64,000 bases of DNA from Bacteroidia bacterium (GTDB taxonomy: Bacteria; Bacteroidota; Bacteroidia; Chitinophagales; Chitinophagaceae). Below the pieces are notes generated by a model. That model ran no database searches and had not been told where the DNA came from. It saw nothing but the letters and a program-made list of their open reading frames with translations. The position numbers and the translations under genes are program-made. Location: the NCBI GenBank assembly GCA_030426665.1, contig JAUHYD010000001.1:1-64000 (forward strand). The letters run 5' to 3'. Shown piece by piece: positions 51,798 through 63,683 of the stretch; the stretch's first letter is position 1, and each line of letters begins with the position of its first letter.

Positions 51798-52586
51798 ATG
51801 ATAGTTACTCTTTTATCTGACTTAGGCACCAAAGACGGCGCTGCGGCTACCGCAAGAGCATATTTGACGCAGCATCTGCCGGGGGTAACATTCGTAGACT
51901 TAACACATAGTATTACCGGGCTCAGCCAACGTAGGGCCGCATATGTATTAGCGAATGCTTACCCATCATTTCCGAAAGGCACCATTCACTTAAGTATGGT
52001 GTTTCCTTTTGCAGGCACGGCACCGGCAATGGTAGCAACACAAGTAAGTGGACATACCTTTATTGCCCCGGATAACGGACTGCTACCAACCGCCTTAGGG
52101 GCGGACAAAACCAACGATATCCGACTGCTCTACAAGTACCAAAAACCATATAGTTTTAAACGGTGGTTAGCAGACGCGACTCAGGCGATTCAACAGTTTT
52201 CAGAATCGGGATCATTGCCGCAAAATATCATCATTCCTAAGACGCTACCACCGTGCCCGGCGCCATCAATTACACCCTCAGGCATTGACTGTTTTATTCT
52301 TTACTCAGACCACTACGGCAACGTGATACTCAATATATCAAAAGATGAGTTTACGCAAGCAACGACCGGGAAAGAATTCAATATCAGATTCGTGAAAACA
52401 AGCAACATAAACCATATCAGCACCCATTACTCAGAAGTCGAAAATAATACTCCATTGTGTCGGTTTAACAGTATGGGGCTTCTGGAAATTGCCGTCAACC
52501 ATGGCTCCGCAATTGAGCTACTGGGGCTGAAGCAAGAGGACTACCCGCATCTTAGAAATATGACCGTACACATTTCAACTCAATAG
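51798..52586 (+). CDS. SAM hydrolase / SAM-dependent halogenase family protein (DUF62)
   Basis: MIVTLLSDLGTKDGAAATARAYLTQHLPGVTFVDLTHSI...FIAPDNGLLPTALG...CFILYSDHYGNVILNI. Confidence 0.88.
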   Translation: MIVTLLSDLGTKDGAAATARAYLTQHLPGVTFVDLTHSITGLSQRRAAYVLANAYPSFPKGTIHLSMVFPFAGTAPAMVATQVSGHTFIAPDNGLLPTALGADKTNDIRLLYKYQKPYSFKRWLADATQAIQQFSESGSLPQNIIIPKTLPPCPAPSITPSGIDCFILYSDHYGNVILNISKDEFTQATTGKEFNIRFVKTSNINHISTHYSEVENNTPLCRFNSMGLLEIAVNHGSAIELLGLKQEDYPHLRNMTVHISTQ

Positions 52587-52597
52587 TCTGCAACCAC

Positions 52598-53620
52598 TCA
52601 GTTTTCCGGCCGTTCCAACACACTAATGCGTCTGACAACACTATCGAGATTACGAAAGTGTATAAATGCCTTTCTATATGCCTTAGCATCAAATGCAGGC
52701 GAACCCATATAAACGCCACCGGGTTTAGAGATACTCTTCGATATTCCGGATTGTGCCGTAATAATGGTATTATCGGCAATCTGTAAATGGCCCACTATTC
52801 CTACCTGGCCACTGAACATACAGTTTTTCCCAATCTTGGTGGAGCCTGCTATAACATTACATGCAGCCAGATAAGAGTTTTCTCCTACTTCCACATTGTG
52901 AGCAATGTGTACCAGATTGTCGAACTTGACGCCCTTTCTGATTATCGTCGACCCAAGTGTAGCACGATCGATGGCGCAGTTAGCACCTACTTCCACATCA
53001 TCCTCGATAATTACGTTTCCAATTTGCGGCACTTTACGCTCACCCTCGGCATTTTGCGGTTCAAACCGGAAACCATCGCTACCGATGACGGTACCGGAAT
53101 GTATAATGCACTTACTTCCTATCTGTGTGTCTGAGTATACTTTCACACCTGCAAACAATGTTGTGTTATCGCCGATTACCACATTGTCACCGATATATAC
53201 CTGAGGGTAAATTTTTACATTATTACCAATTCGCGCATTATCACTAATTACTGCAAAAGGCCCGGCATACAAGTTCTCTCCCGTGACTGCACTTTCGGAA
53301 ATATATGCCTGCTTAGACACCCCCGTTTTATTGAGCTTTACCTGATTGTACATCTCCAGCAGCTTTGCGAAGGCCACGGCTGCACTATCTACGCGTATCA
53401 AAGTCGCCTCAATCGGTTCAGCGGCTACAAAGTCACGATTTACAATAACGATAGAGGCCTTTGTACCATATATATATTGGGTATAAGCAGGATTGGCAAG
53501 AAATGAAATTGACCCCGGTGTCCCTTCTTCTATTTTAGACAAAGTACTAACTGTTGCCTCCGGATTTCCTTCTATGGTTCCGTTCAGGATACCAGCTATT
53601 TGTTGAGCACTAAACTGCAT
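52598..53620 (-). CDS. lpxD: UDP-3-O-(3-hydroxymyristoyl)glucosamine N-acyltransferase
   Basis: Hexapeptide repeats; [76 protein letters not shown]. Confidence 0.96.
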   Translation of the reverse strand: MQFSAQQIAGILNGTIEGNPEATVSTLSKIEEGTPGSISFLANPAYTQYIYGTKASIVIVNRDFVAAEPIEATLIRVDSAAVAFAKLLEMYNQVKLNKTGVSKQAYISESAVTGENLYAGPFAVISDNARIGNNVKIYPQVYIGDNVVIGDNTTLFAGVKVYSDTQIGSKCIIHSGTVIGSDGFRFEPQNAEGERKVPQIGNVIIEDDVEVGANCAIDRATLGSTIIRKGVKFDNLVHIAHNVEVGENSYLAACNVIAGSTKIGKNCMFSGQVGIVGHLQIADNTIITAQSGISKSISKPGGVYMGSPAFDAKAYRKAFIHFRNLDSVVRRISVLERPEN

Positions 53621-53686
53621 TTATTAAACGTTTGCGTACAAAATAGATGAAAATCGGGGATTTTTATAACAATGTACGAGGTGCAG

Positions 53687-54544
53687 CTACTTAGGCATGG
53701 CACCATAGTCTTTGAGAATTTCTTTAAGGACATCAATTCGGGTGGAAAACCAGTCCTTTGAGGCATCGGTTGCAGGCTTTTCAAAATTCATAGAAAAGAA
53801 GTAAGGATAGTTTCTGATGTCTACTTTGTTCATTGAACCTTTGGGCTCCTTTACATGCTTAATACGCTCAATAAATCCTGTTATCCAATACACATTCTTG
53901 TCTCCGGAAACACCGGTTCCGGTCTTATAGTATAGCTTGTATCCTTCCGTGTCTTCCTGCAACATCATGTTCTTTACAATACGCTGACTGCGCTCAGAAA
54001 ATGGCAACTCTGCAAAATACATACGCTTGATAAAGCCCGCCTGCTCATCGGCGGAAATCTGCAGTGAGTCGTTCAACCAAAAATTGTCAATACTTCCTGA
54101 CGCATTCATATTGCCATACTTCACGGTATCAACATAATGCTTCATTCTTTCAGGCCCAATTCTTCTCGCAATCTCCCGATAGTACCACACACAACTATTA
54201 CTGAAAGCCTCCTGCATCGTCAGGTCTTTGTCACATGCTGTTCTGCCGGTAGTGGTGCTGTCCCACTTGATCAGCAGCCGTTCATCAGGTGCCAGTGCCG
54301 TTTCCAGCGCGACTAGAGAATTGAAAATCTTAAAAGTTGATGCCGGAAGGAAGCGCTTCAGGCAACGTTCTTTGTTGTAAAAATGGATAGCTTCATGATT
54401 ATTATCGCGGAGTATAAAACAGGCGTTCTCTATGCCATGTTTCTTATAAACAGCTCCCCACTCTTCATGCTCTGTTATCCGAGCCTCTCTGCAAGAGCAG
54501 AATACCGTTATCAATATAAGCGTAATAAATATGCGAATCTGCAT
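53687..54544 (-). CDS. Class D (OXA-type) beta-lactamase-like lipoprotein
   Basis: PASTFKIFNS (STFK), SNSCVWYY (SxV), YGN, FWL (Trp154 position) and YYKTGTG (KTG), in correct order; lipobox (ITVFCSCRE). Confidence 0.88.
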   Translation of the reverse strand: MQIRIFITLILITVFCSCREARITEHEEWGAVYKKHGIENACFILRDNNHEAIHFYNKERCLKRFLPASTFKIFNSLVALETALAPDERLLIKWDSTTTGRTACDKDLTMQEAFSNSCVWYYREIARRIGPERMKHYVDTVKYGNMNASGSIDNFWLNDSLQISADEQAGFIKRMYFAELPFSERSQRIVKNMMLQEDTEGYKLYYKTGTGVSGDKNVYWITGFIERIKHVKEPKGSMNKVDIRNYPYFFSMNFEKPATDASKDWFSTRIDVLKEILKDYGAMPK

Positions 54545-54599
54545 TAAAACTGACTATTTGTAAAACCTGTTATGAATATTATGACTGTTGTCCACCGAA

Positions 54600-56384
<1,785 letters not shown>

Positions 56385-56536
56385 TTATCCCCAACTTAGA
56401 ATAAGCGAACCAACGTTATCATCTTCCCGTTGACGACCTGAGGTTACAACTGAATTACGGAAAAGACGAATTCAGGATATCGTTCGATGGAAGTCCGGTT
56501 AACTTATAAAAAATATCTATACAACCAGTTACTTTT

Positions 56537-56803
56537 ACCGGGAGTGTGCAACAATTTTTATTTTGCACAACCTATCATTGACAATCAGCCACTTACGTTA
56601 TTTTCCCTTTCCGAAATTGCGCATTCTTTGCTCACTCTTTGCTATTGTGTGGGCAATTTTGCCTTTTGTTTGAGCTGTCAGGTTGCTTTTGCATCAAGCA
56701 ACAAGATTTGAATAAAAGCATAATGATACGGTTTGGTGACACTTGGTTTATGCCTCAAAAACCAAGCCAGAAAGAGCGGCTGACAGAAAATGATATCCAC
56801 ATT
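56537..56803. repeat. Diverged dispersed intergenic repeat, copy B
   Basis: Collinear with 34422-34685: accgggag.tgtgcaacaatttttattttgcac...gacaatcag...gaaattgcgcattctttgctcactctttgctattgtgtgggcaatt and cataatgatacggttt...caaaaaccaagccagaaag...aatgatatc. Confidence 0.7.
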
Positions 56804-56981
56804 TTCAAAATTGCCTCCGAACGCTCTGTAAGCAACTCCGGGAAGGTTGTAAGCCGGATAAATTATGTTGGGTATGGTCTGCTTGAGCACTTAAGCAGGC
56901 TGAGTAAGCGAGGTAACGCAGGCGTGACGCTTGCAGTTGTATGGACGAAGGTGTGAACTTGACATTGGGATCTAGGGAGCA

Positions 56982-57926
56982 TTAAAGCAAACCAAAGGCA
57001 TTATTTTTCCGAAGATACTTATTTCTAATCCGGACAAAATCATTACCATAATCACTTCGTTCAAGATATTCTTTATATAGAAAAGAGTTGTATTTCGACA
57101 AGTAAGTTGCCAAACATGCAGTGGCATTTGCTATATTGTTATCAGACGGAATGGAGATATTCAATTTTAATAGTTCTCTATTGAGGTTTTTATTAACTGA
57201 AAGAAAGTCAATATGAAACAAACTGTTATCTAAGTCAAGGAACGACGAGTCTGCATTATAATTGAGTTTATTTCTAAGCTTTGAAGGAAAGTCGTTCTTA
57301 AATTGAGAAAAAATTGACAGGAGCTTAGTCAACAAAACCAATTCCTCCGTGTCACAATCTGGAATAAGTCCACGAAACGCATTTTCTATTTGAACCCAAT
57401 TAGACTGATGGACATTTTCCCCTTTATAAGTAAGAGTCAATATAATATTACCATGTTCATTTTCCTCTTTAAAACAAAAAAAATAGTTACCACTGTCTAA
57501 TTTTATTGGATCCGAATACATAGCAATCGAAAAACTCTCATACCTGCTCTTTTGCTCTGAACTCAAGAACATAAACCCCTTGTTTAAGAACCTCAAAAAA
57601 CAAACTGCGTTAAAAAAAGCAAAATAGTAAAGTGTGACATAAGACCAACAAGGTGAGCCAGACTTAGATTTCAGCAAATCAACAAATTGTATATGTACCT
57701 TGTTTTGAAAAAGCTCAATATCACAGTGAAGAGCTTTATAATAATCGTCTTTGTTTAACTCAATTTCAATTGATTTGCCAGTAAGTTTTCTTAGTGAAAT
57801 TATTTTGTTTGTAACAACATCCTTAAATGACCAAAATTCATATTTACTTCTTGGAATCCCGAAATGTACCATTGGGAGTAAGAAACGATTTCTTAATGCG
57901 AGAAAACTTTCACCGAGTATTTGCAT
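56982..57926 (-). CDS. Uncharacterised protein paired with a DGQHR protein
   Basis: Complete 314-aa ORF, 5 nt downstream of the DGQHR gene on the same strand. Internal WSYVTLYYFAFFNAVCFLRFLNKGF is loosely HEPN/YaaC-like. AT-rich. Confidence 0.75.
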   Translation of the reverse strand: MQILGESFLALRNRFLLPMVHFGIPRSKYEFWSFKDVVTNKIISLRKLTGKSIEIELNKDDYYKALHCDIELFQNKVHIQFVDLLKSKSGSPCWSYVTLYYFAFFNAVCFLRFLNKGFMFLSSEQKSRYESFSIAMYSDPIKLDSGNYFFCFKEENEHGNIILTLTYKGENVHQSNWVQIENAFRGLIPDCDTEELVLLTKLLSIFSQFKNDFPSKLRNKLNYNADSSFLDLDNSLFHIDFLSVNKNLNRELLKLNISIPSDNNIANATACLATYLSKYNSFLYKEYLERSDYGNDFVRIRNKYLRKNNAFGLL

Positions 57927-57931
57927 AAGTA

Positions 57932-58972
57932 TTAGAAAAGAGAGCTACTATTCAAGTCGTGATATTTGTTGTTGTATTCATTTAATTCGCTACGCATGTC
58001 GTCAACAACTTTCTGAAACGTAGCATTACTTGTCCCAGTATACGAATCAAAACTCAACCTTGAGATTGGCTCAAGCGAATTCACAATCGACTCACTTTTC
58101 AAATCTGAATACGACCCTAGAGTTTTATCAATAACTTCATTGAAAATTGCGAACACTGCCCTAAATAAAATTGAGTTGGTCAGTTTTGCCTTGTCAGACT
58201 TACTCTTTCTGAAAACTTTCTCTGCAGCTTCGAGGTAGTTCATTACTCCTTTACAAACAGTTTCGTTGTCTTTATTCTGAAAAAATCCACTTTCGAACAA
58301 AGCAGTTGTTGCCTGATTAAAAGCAGTTCTAGATATTTTTCCAACTCGACTTTTTTCGGCAGACATCAAACCAGCTAACACACTCTTCTTATTCAAGCTA
58401 TCAAAAAGTTGTCTCTGCCTATCCTCAAGCTTAGTCTCGATACCTGCCAAATTCTTTATATCGAGAATGAGCGTTTTTGGGACTCCCTTTTGAGTAGTGT
58501 TGATATCAATAAACAACTTAACCTCATTGGATACATTTAGCTTATTGAAGATCACAACTGGAATACAGTGCTTATTCCTTGAAGATATAAGTCCCCATAA
58601 ACGGTGCTGCCCATCGAGAACCATAAAACTTCGAGAGTTCGTTACAAAGGAGACTTTATTGGAGTTTCTATCAAAACTAAATTTGGCAGAGTCTTGTGCA
58701 CTTAGTATTAGTGCGGAGGGTATAATCCCTTTAACTTCATCTAAATACTTTGTGATATCTTTTGCCCTAGACTCATTTAGCGACCGTTGAAAACCTTTTT
58801 CTGGATTTTCCTCACGCCGAGAAACAAAACAAGTACTTTTTAGAATATCGTTTGGCAAAACAACAACGTAGAATTCGGTACTATTTTGTTTACAAGTAAG
58901 AGCGTCAAACCTAACAGCTCTTACTGAACTAAAACTACTTACTCTTTTTGCCGCTTTCTTTACTGTTCCCAT
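57932..58972 (-). CDS. DGQHR-domain (DndB/DpdB-like) protein
   Basis: SFMVLDGQHRLWGLISSRNKHCIPVVIFNKLNVSNEVKLFIDINTTQKGVPKTLILDI; DGQHR plus F-x-DIN-x-x-QK signature. Confidence 0.88.
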   Translation of the reverse strand: MGTVKKAAKRVSSFSSVRAVRFDALTCKQNSTEFYVVVLPNDILKSTCFVSRREENPEKGFQRSLNESRAKDITKYLDEVKGIIPSALILSAQDSAKFSFDRNSNKVSFVTNSRSFMVLDGQHRLWGLISSRNKHCIPVVIFNKLNVSNEVKLFIDINTTQKGVPKTLILDIKNLAGIETKLEDRQRQLFDSLNKKSVLAGLMSAEKSRVGKISRTAFNQATTALFESGFFQNKDNETVCKGVMNYLEAAEKVFRKSKSDKAKLTNSILFRAVFAIFNEVIDKTLGSYSDLKSESIVNSLEPISRLSFDSYTGTSNATFQKVVDDMRSELNEYNNKYHDLNSSSLF

Positions 58973-59176
58973 AGAAATAAAAAAGTAAATATATATATAT
59001 TTTTACCAAACCCCAAAATATGAATCTATATTCCTAGATGAAACGATTCAACATAAAATTGTCTTCCAGAATTCTATACTACTTTCGTTAGGCGGATTTT
59101 CACATTTATCGTAAAACAGATAAAGCATCTTAACTCAAAAAACACCCGTTAATAGCTACACCCCTTCTTCATTTAC

Positions 59177-59650
59177 TCAAATCCCACTTACTATCTTCTT
59201 CACCTCACGCTCTGTTACCTGCCCTTCAATAAATTTTTTAAACTGTTTACCGGTATTGATAACTACAGTCGCGGGGATGGAGCCTTGCCAGGACTTATCG
59301 ACCTTTGGTACAAAGTCATTGGGGTTGGTATCAGTAAGCCATATCACCTCCGGGGTCAGCCGCTTACGTTGTACAAACGTCTGTAATCGCAGCGGGTAAT
59401 TTTCTTTAAAATCGAGGCTTACCAGAATCACTTTTACAGGTTTGCCCGCATAGTGCCTGTTCAATTTATTGAACTCCGGCAACTCCTGTACACAAGGCGC
59501 ACACCATGTTGCCCAGAAGTTCACAATATAGGTGGTATCCTTTGATGACGCATACTTGATTATATCATCGATGCTCATGGCAGCAATCTGCTGCGCCTGT
59601 CCGCAATAGCAAAAAGCACATGCCAGAGCTGTAAATAAAAAACGCTTCAT
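59177..59650 (-). CDS. TlpA-like periplasmic thioredoxin
   Basis: TYIVNFWATWCAPCVQELPEFNKLNRHY (WCAPC) with signal peptide. Confidence 0.92.
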   Translation of the reverse strand: MKRFLFTALACAFCYCGQAQQIAAMSIDDIIKYASSKDTTYIVNFWATWCAPCVQELPEFNKLNRHYAGKPVKVILVSLDFKENYPLRLQTFVQRKRLTPEVIWLTDTNPNDFVPKVDKSWQGSIPATVVINTGKQFKKFIEGQVTEREVKKIVSGI

Positions 59651-59760
59651 ATTCGCAATATATTAGCCTTAGATATAAAGGTACAGATGAAATGAACACA
59701 ACCACAATAATTAACTTTTCGTGTGTTTCTGCTATATTTACTTATACAAACCAAAACGCA

Positions 59761-60138
59761 ATGGCTTCTTCATTCCTCGGACTTCGTACTGTCGTTTACA
59801 AGACAACTGACCTATCGGCAGCTAAAGAATGGTATGCTGACGTATTGGGCATACAGCCCTACTTCGACGAACCATTTTATGTAGGGTTTAATGTAGGTGG
59901 ATATGAACTGGGGCTACACCCGGCAGAGGGCACACCACCGGAAGACGCCGAACCATTAGCCACCACCTATTGGGGCGTTAACGACGTAGAAGGCGTCTAT
60001 AATAAGCTAATAGCCGCTGGTGGCACTCCTGTGGAGCAACCAAGTAATGTAGGCGGTGCTATAGTTGTAGCATCAGTAAGAGACCCGTGGGGAAATATTT
60101 TCGGCATCATTTACAATCCTGATTTTTCACTCGGTTAA
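59761..60138 (+). CDS. VOC (glyoxalase/bleomycin resistance) family protein
   Basis: LRTVVYKTTDLSAAKEWYADVLGIQPYFDEPFYVGFNVGGYELGLHP...VASVRDPWGNIFGIIYNP. Start MASSFLG at 59761 preferred over 59692. Confidence 0.9.
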   Translation: MASSFLGLRTVVYKTTDLSAAKEWYADVLGIQPYFDEPFYVGFNVGGYELGLHPAEGTPPEDAEPLATTYWGVNDVEGVYNKLIAAGGTPVEQPSNVGGAIVVASVRDPWGNIFGIIYNPDFSLG

Positions 60139-60148
60139 AACTTCTGAA

Positions 60149-61258
60149 ATGACATTGAAAAAACTGCTGCTTACCTCATTTGCCTTTGCTCTATTGGCAG
60201 GGCTGAGTGCTTGCCATGTAGGGCGTTTTTTCATCTGGAATTTTGCTGACATACACGACAATAAGAAGTTTGCAGAAGCTTCAATTCCAAAAGGAGCAAA
60301 TACTTTTACGTTTGCCGAGAACACCAACAAAAGCGTTGTGAAACTCCCAAAAAAAGTATCCATAAAAAAGCGGGAATACACCTTCGATGAACTACTACAC
60401 AAGACTAAAACTGTTGCCTTTCTGGTTATTAGAAATGACACACTGCTCCATCAAAAATACCTGAATGGCTATACAGAATCGACAATTGTCCCTTCGTTCT
60501 CTGTTGCGAAATCTTTTACATCTATGCTCGTCGGCATAGCCATTGGCGAAGGAAAAATAGAAAGTGTGCACGACCCGGTTACCAAGTATCTGCCGGAACT
60601 TAAAAAAGCAGGATTTGAAAAAGTAACTATTGAGCATCTGCTCAATATGCGTTCCGGCATAAAGTCGAATGAAAGCTATTTCAACCCGTTTGCCGGGATT
60701 GCAAAACTCTACTACGGGCGCAATCTGAAAAAATACATACGAAAACTAAAAACAGAAAAAGATCCGGGCGGTGCATTCAACTACCAAAGTGTTAATACTC
60801 AGGTATTAGCGTTAATCGTAGAACGCGCAACACACAAGTCGCTACCGGAATATATGGAAGAGAATATATGGAAGTACATTGGTGCCAAATACGATGCAGG
60901 CTGGAGTATAGACAGCCGTAAGCATCAGGAGGCAAAGGCTTTCTGCTGCTTTAATGCCCGACCAATAGATTTCGCAAAAATGGGAAGACTCTATCTAAAT
61001 AATGGAAACTGGAACGGCAAACAGTTGGTTCCTGCCGATTGGGTAGAACAGTCATTAAAAGTAGAAAATACGAAGAAGGGCGTTAGCTATACTTATCAGT
61101 GGTGGCACACGAAACCTAATGACTTTTTTGCAGACGGGCTTTTAGGTCAGTATATATATGTATTGCCGGAGAAGAATATAATTATCGTTCGCATGGGCAA
61201 GAAGGAGGGCATTCCCGTATGGACGAGGTTGCTTCGCTCAATTGCGGAGCAAAACTAG
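60149..61258 (+). CDS. Class C beta-lactamase-fold serine hydrolase, lipoprotein
   Basis: VPSFSVAKSFTSMLVGIAIGEGKI (SxxK), HLLNMRSGI, FNYQSVNTQVLALIVERAT (YxS/N-like); lipobox LSAC. Confidence 0.88.
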   Translation: MTLKKLLLTSFAFALLAGLSACHVGRFFIWNFADIHDNKKFAEASIPKGANTFTFAENTNKSVVKLPKKVSIKKREYTFDELLHKTKTVAFLVIRNDTLLHQKYLNGYTESTIVPSFSVAKSFTSMLVGIAIGEGKIESVHDPVTKYLPELKKAGFEKVTIEHLLNMRSGIKSNESYFNPFAGIAKLYYGRNLKKYIRKLKTEKDPGGAFNYQSVNTQVLALIVERATHKSLPEYMEENIWKYIGAKYDAGWSIDSRKHQEAKAFCCFNARPIDFAKMGRLYLNNGNWNGKQLVPADWVEQSLKVENTKKGVSYTYQWWHTKPNDFFADGLLGQYIYVLPEKNIIIVRMGKKEGIPVWTRLLRSIAEQN

Positions 61259-61321
61259 ATGATTGCCTTTTTATAATGCGAGGGAGAAGATTTCAAAACG
61301 GAGCGCATTGAATTCGAGGTA

Positions 61322-62695
61322 CTAATGCAACTTACTAATCCATTGCTCGGGATTCAGTTTAATGATTTTACCTTTCGAATCCATTTTCCAAATCTGAAAA
61401 TTCACAACAGGAAGGTCTTCTTCGTCTAAGGTCACCTTTCCTAAAACTTCTTTTACTCTAACTACGTCTCCAATATCTACCGACACTTTTTCCAGTCCGC
61501 GATAAACCGTAAAATAGTTACCATGTTTTACCATGACAATTTTACTACTACCTATGACAGAAAAAATGCGTTTGACCGTTCCTTCAAATACACATCTCAC
61601 ATCTGCATTTTCAGATGTTTGGATACTAACTCCAGCATTTTCAATCTTCACAGATGGGTATAGGGGATGGGAATGCACGCCGAAGTGGTCTATGACGTAA
61701 CCTTTCTCGACCGGCCAATACATCTTACCCATATTTTCTGCAAAGTTATCCGCCAGCTTTATGTCGCTTGGGGTCAGCATCAGCTCTATGTCATCATGCT
61801 CTTTGGGCGTCGACTCCGGAATAGTGTTTACTGCCACTCCTCCACTAGAGGGCTTGCCCTCCGAAACCTTAATTTTCGACTCATTTGCCTTTGCAGCTGC
61901 CTTAGCAGATTTTGCCATCTCGCGCTCAATCAAATCCTTAATTGCCTTATTGATACGCTCAGTAATTTTCCTGTTCTTCTCTATATCTGCCCGTAATTTA
62001 TGCTCTTTGCCCTTTAGCCCATCAATTACCTTGTTGGTTTGGTTCTTCTCCTTCTCCAGTACATTTTTCTGCTCTTCTTCTGTCACCAACAGCTTGTCTT
62101 TCGCTGTTTTCTCAGCATTAAGCGTGCCAATCTTTTCCGTTAACTTTTGCTGTGTACGATGTATTTCATCAACCTGTGACTTTCTGAAATCTCTAAATTT
62201 CTTCAGGTATTTCATTCTCCGCATTGCTTCATTAAAATCGCGAGAAGAAAAAATAAACGCCAGCATATCGTAGGAACTGCGGGAGGTGTAGGAATACCTT
62301 ATAGACTGGGCATAACTTATTTTAAGTTGCTCCAGCTTTTGTTTTAGTGTCTGCACTTCTCTTGATGACTTACGAATATCCTTATTGATATACTGCATCT
62401 CGTGGTTGATATTCCGGATAAGTCGCTGACGATCACGTAGCTTATTTTGCAGTGCCCGCAACTCACCCATTGTTGCGCGCTTATCATTCTTAATGGCTTC
62501 TAATTGCTTTTCCGTTTCCCGAATGGCTTCCAGAATTTCCTTTCGCTTAGCCATATAGGTTTCCTTAGACTCGCCATACTGAACTTGCTGCTGGGCAAAT
62601 GCACCGGCAGAGCAACAAAACAATATAATACAAAGGAATACACGCATAGAGGTCGCAGAATAAGCGCAAAAGTAACCAAATATAGCCCCCTTCAT
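61322..62695 (-). CDS. EnvC-like murein hydrolase activator (coiled-coil plus degenerate M23/LytM domain)
   Basis: Long coiled-coil (EILEAIRETEKQLEAIKNDKRATMGELRALQNKLRDRQRLIRNINHEMQYI), then a LytM-like domain lacking zinc ligands. Confidence 0.87.
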   Translation of the reverse strand: MKGAIFGYFCAYSATSMRVFLCIILFCCSAGAFAQQQVQYGESKETYMAKRKEILEAIRETEKQLEAIKNDKRATMGELRALQNKLRDRQRLIRNINHEMQYINKDIRKSSREVQTLKQKLEQLKISYAQSIRYSYTSRSSYDMLAFIFSSRDFNEAMRRMKYLKKFRDFRKSQVDEIHRTQQKLTEKIGTLNAEKTAKDKLLVTEEEQKNVLEKEKNQTNKVIDGLKGKEHKLRADIEKNRKITERINKAIKDLIEREMAKSAKAAAKANESKIKVSEGKPSSGGVAVNTIPESTPKEHDDIELMLTPSDIKLADNFAENMGKMYWPVEKGYVIDHFGVHSHPLYPSVKIENAGVSIQTSENADVRCVFEGTVKRIFSVIGSSKIVMVKHGNYFTVYRGLEKVSVDIGDVVRVKEVLGKVTLDEEDLPVVNFQIWKMDSKGKIIKLNPEQWISKLH

Positions 62696-62804
62696 GTTCT
62701 TTTTGCCGTTTTTAGGACGATTTTATAAACTTTTTCCATAAAAATTTACGAATGGCCTACTAATTGACCGACCTTTGCTTTCCTTTGTTTTAAAGTTATT
62801 TCTT

Positions 62805-63680
62805 ATGTTATATTCGATGACCGGCTTCGGACGGGCAGAAGCTACAGTAAACCACAGACAAATAGTAGTAGAACTTAAGGCCCTGAACGGCAAACAGTTT
62901 GATGTAAACACCAAATTGCCACCTATTCTCCGGTCCTGGGAATTAGATATACGTTCTATGCTATCAAACCTGCTTATGCGTGGAACGATAGACCTTACCA
63001 TTACCGTAAAACAGGAAGGAGCATCGAAGCCCATGGTCATTAATACCGACCTAGCGTTATTTTATTATCAGGGCATGCAACAAATAGCACAAAAAACAGG
63101 TGTACCGGAAGATAATGTCTTGTCTACGCTAATGCGAATGCCGGAGATTGTTGCTCCAGACCAGGATGTACTACCCGAAGAAGAGTGGGAACACGTGAAA
63201 AAAGTAATTGTACAGGCGGCCAATGACCTGATGGAACATAGAAAGCGCGAGGGGGAAGCAATGCGTAAAGATATTACCAGCCGCATCACCAATATCGACA
63301 AACTACATGAAAGCATTCTGCCATTGGAGTCTGAACGTATTGAGCGAGTACGCACCCGTATCAATCAGTGGCTGGAAGATATGGTGAGCAAGGAAAAGAT
63401 AGATGAAAACAGATTTGAGCAAGAAATGATTTACTATCTGGAACGTATGGATTTCTCCGAAGAAAAAATAAGACTGAAGCAACACTGCCAATACATTACA
63501 GATACCATCAACGAGAACGACCTTGCTATAGGTCGCAAACTAAACTTCATTCTTCAGGAAATAGGACGGGAAATAAATACGCTCGGCTCAAAGGCGAACC
63601 ATGCTGTGATTCAGCAAATAGTCATCAACATGAAGGACGAACTGGAAAAAGCAAAGGAGCAGGTACTGAACATACTGTAG
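62805..63680 (+). CDS. yicC: YicC family protein (endoribonuclease family)
   Basis: MLYSMTGFGRAEATVNHRQIVVELKALNGKQFDVNTKLPPILRSWELDIRSML...GREINTLGSKANHAVIQQIVINMKDELEKAKEQVLNI. Start 62805 preferred over 62775. Confidence 0.94.
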   Translation: MLYSMTGFGRAEATVNHRQIVVELKALNGKQFDVNTKLPPILRSWELDIRSMLSNLLMRGTIDLTITVKQEGASKPMVINTDLALFYYQGMQQIAQKTGVPEDNVLSTLMRMPEIVAPDQDVLPEEEWEHVKKVIVQAANDLMEHRKREGEAMRKDITSRITNIDKLHESILPLESERIERVRTRINQWLEDMVSKEKIDENRFEQEMIYYLERMDFSEEKIRLKQHCQYITDTINENDLAIGRKLNFILQEIGREINTLGSKANHAVIQQIVINMKDELEKAKEQVLNIL

Positions 63681-63683
63681 CCG

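Noticed and set aside
56639-56956. 105-aa plus-strand ORF near repeat copy B
   Set aside because: No equivalent ORF in repeat copy A and no recognisable domain; considered part of the decayed repeat.
57932-58972. Complete Dnd phosphorothioation system
   Set aside because: Only a DndB-like DGQHR protein is present; no dndA, C, D or E within the window.
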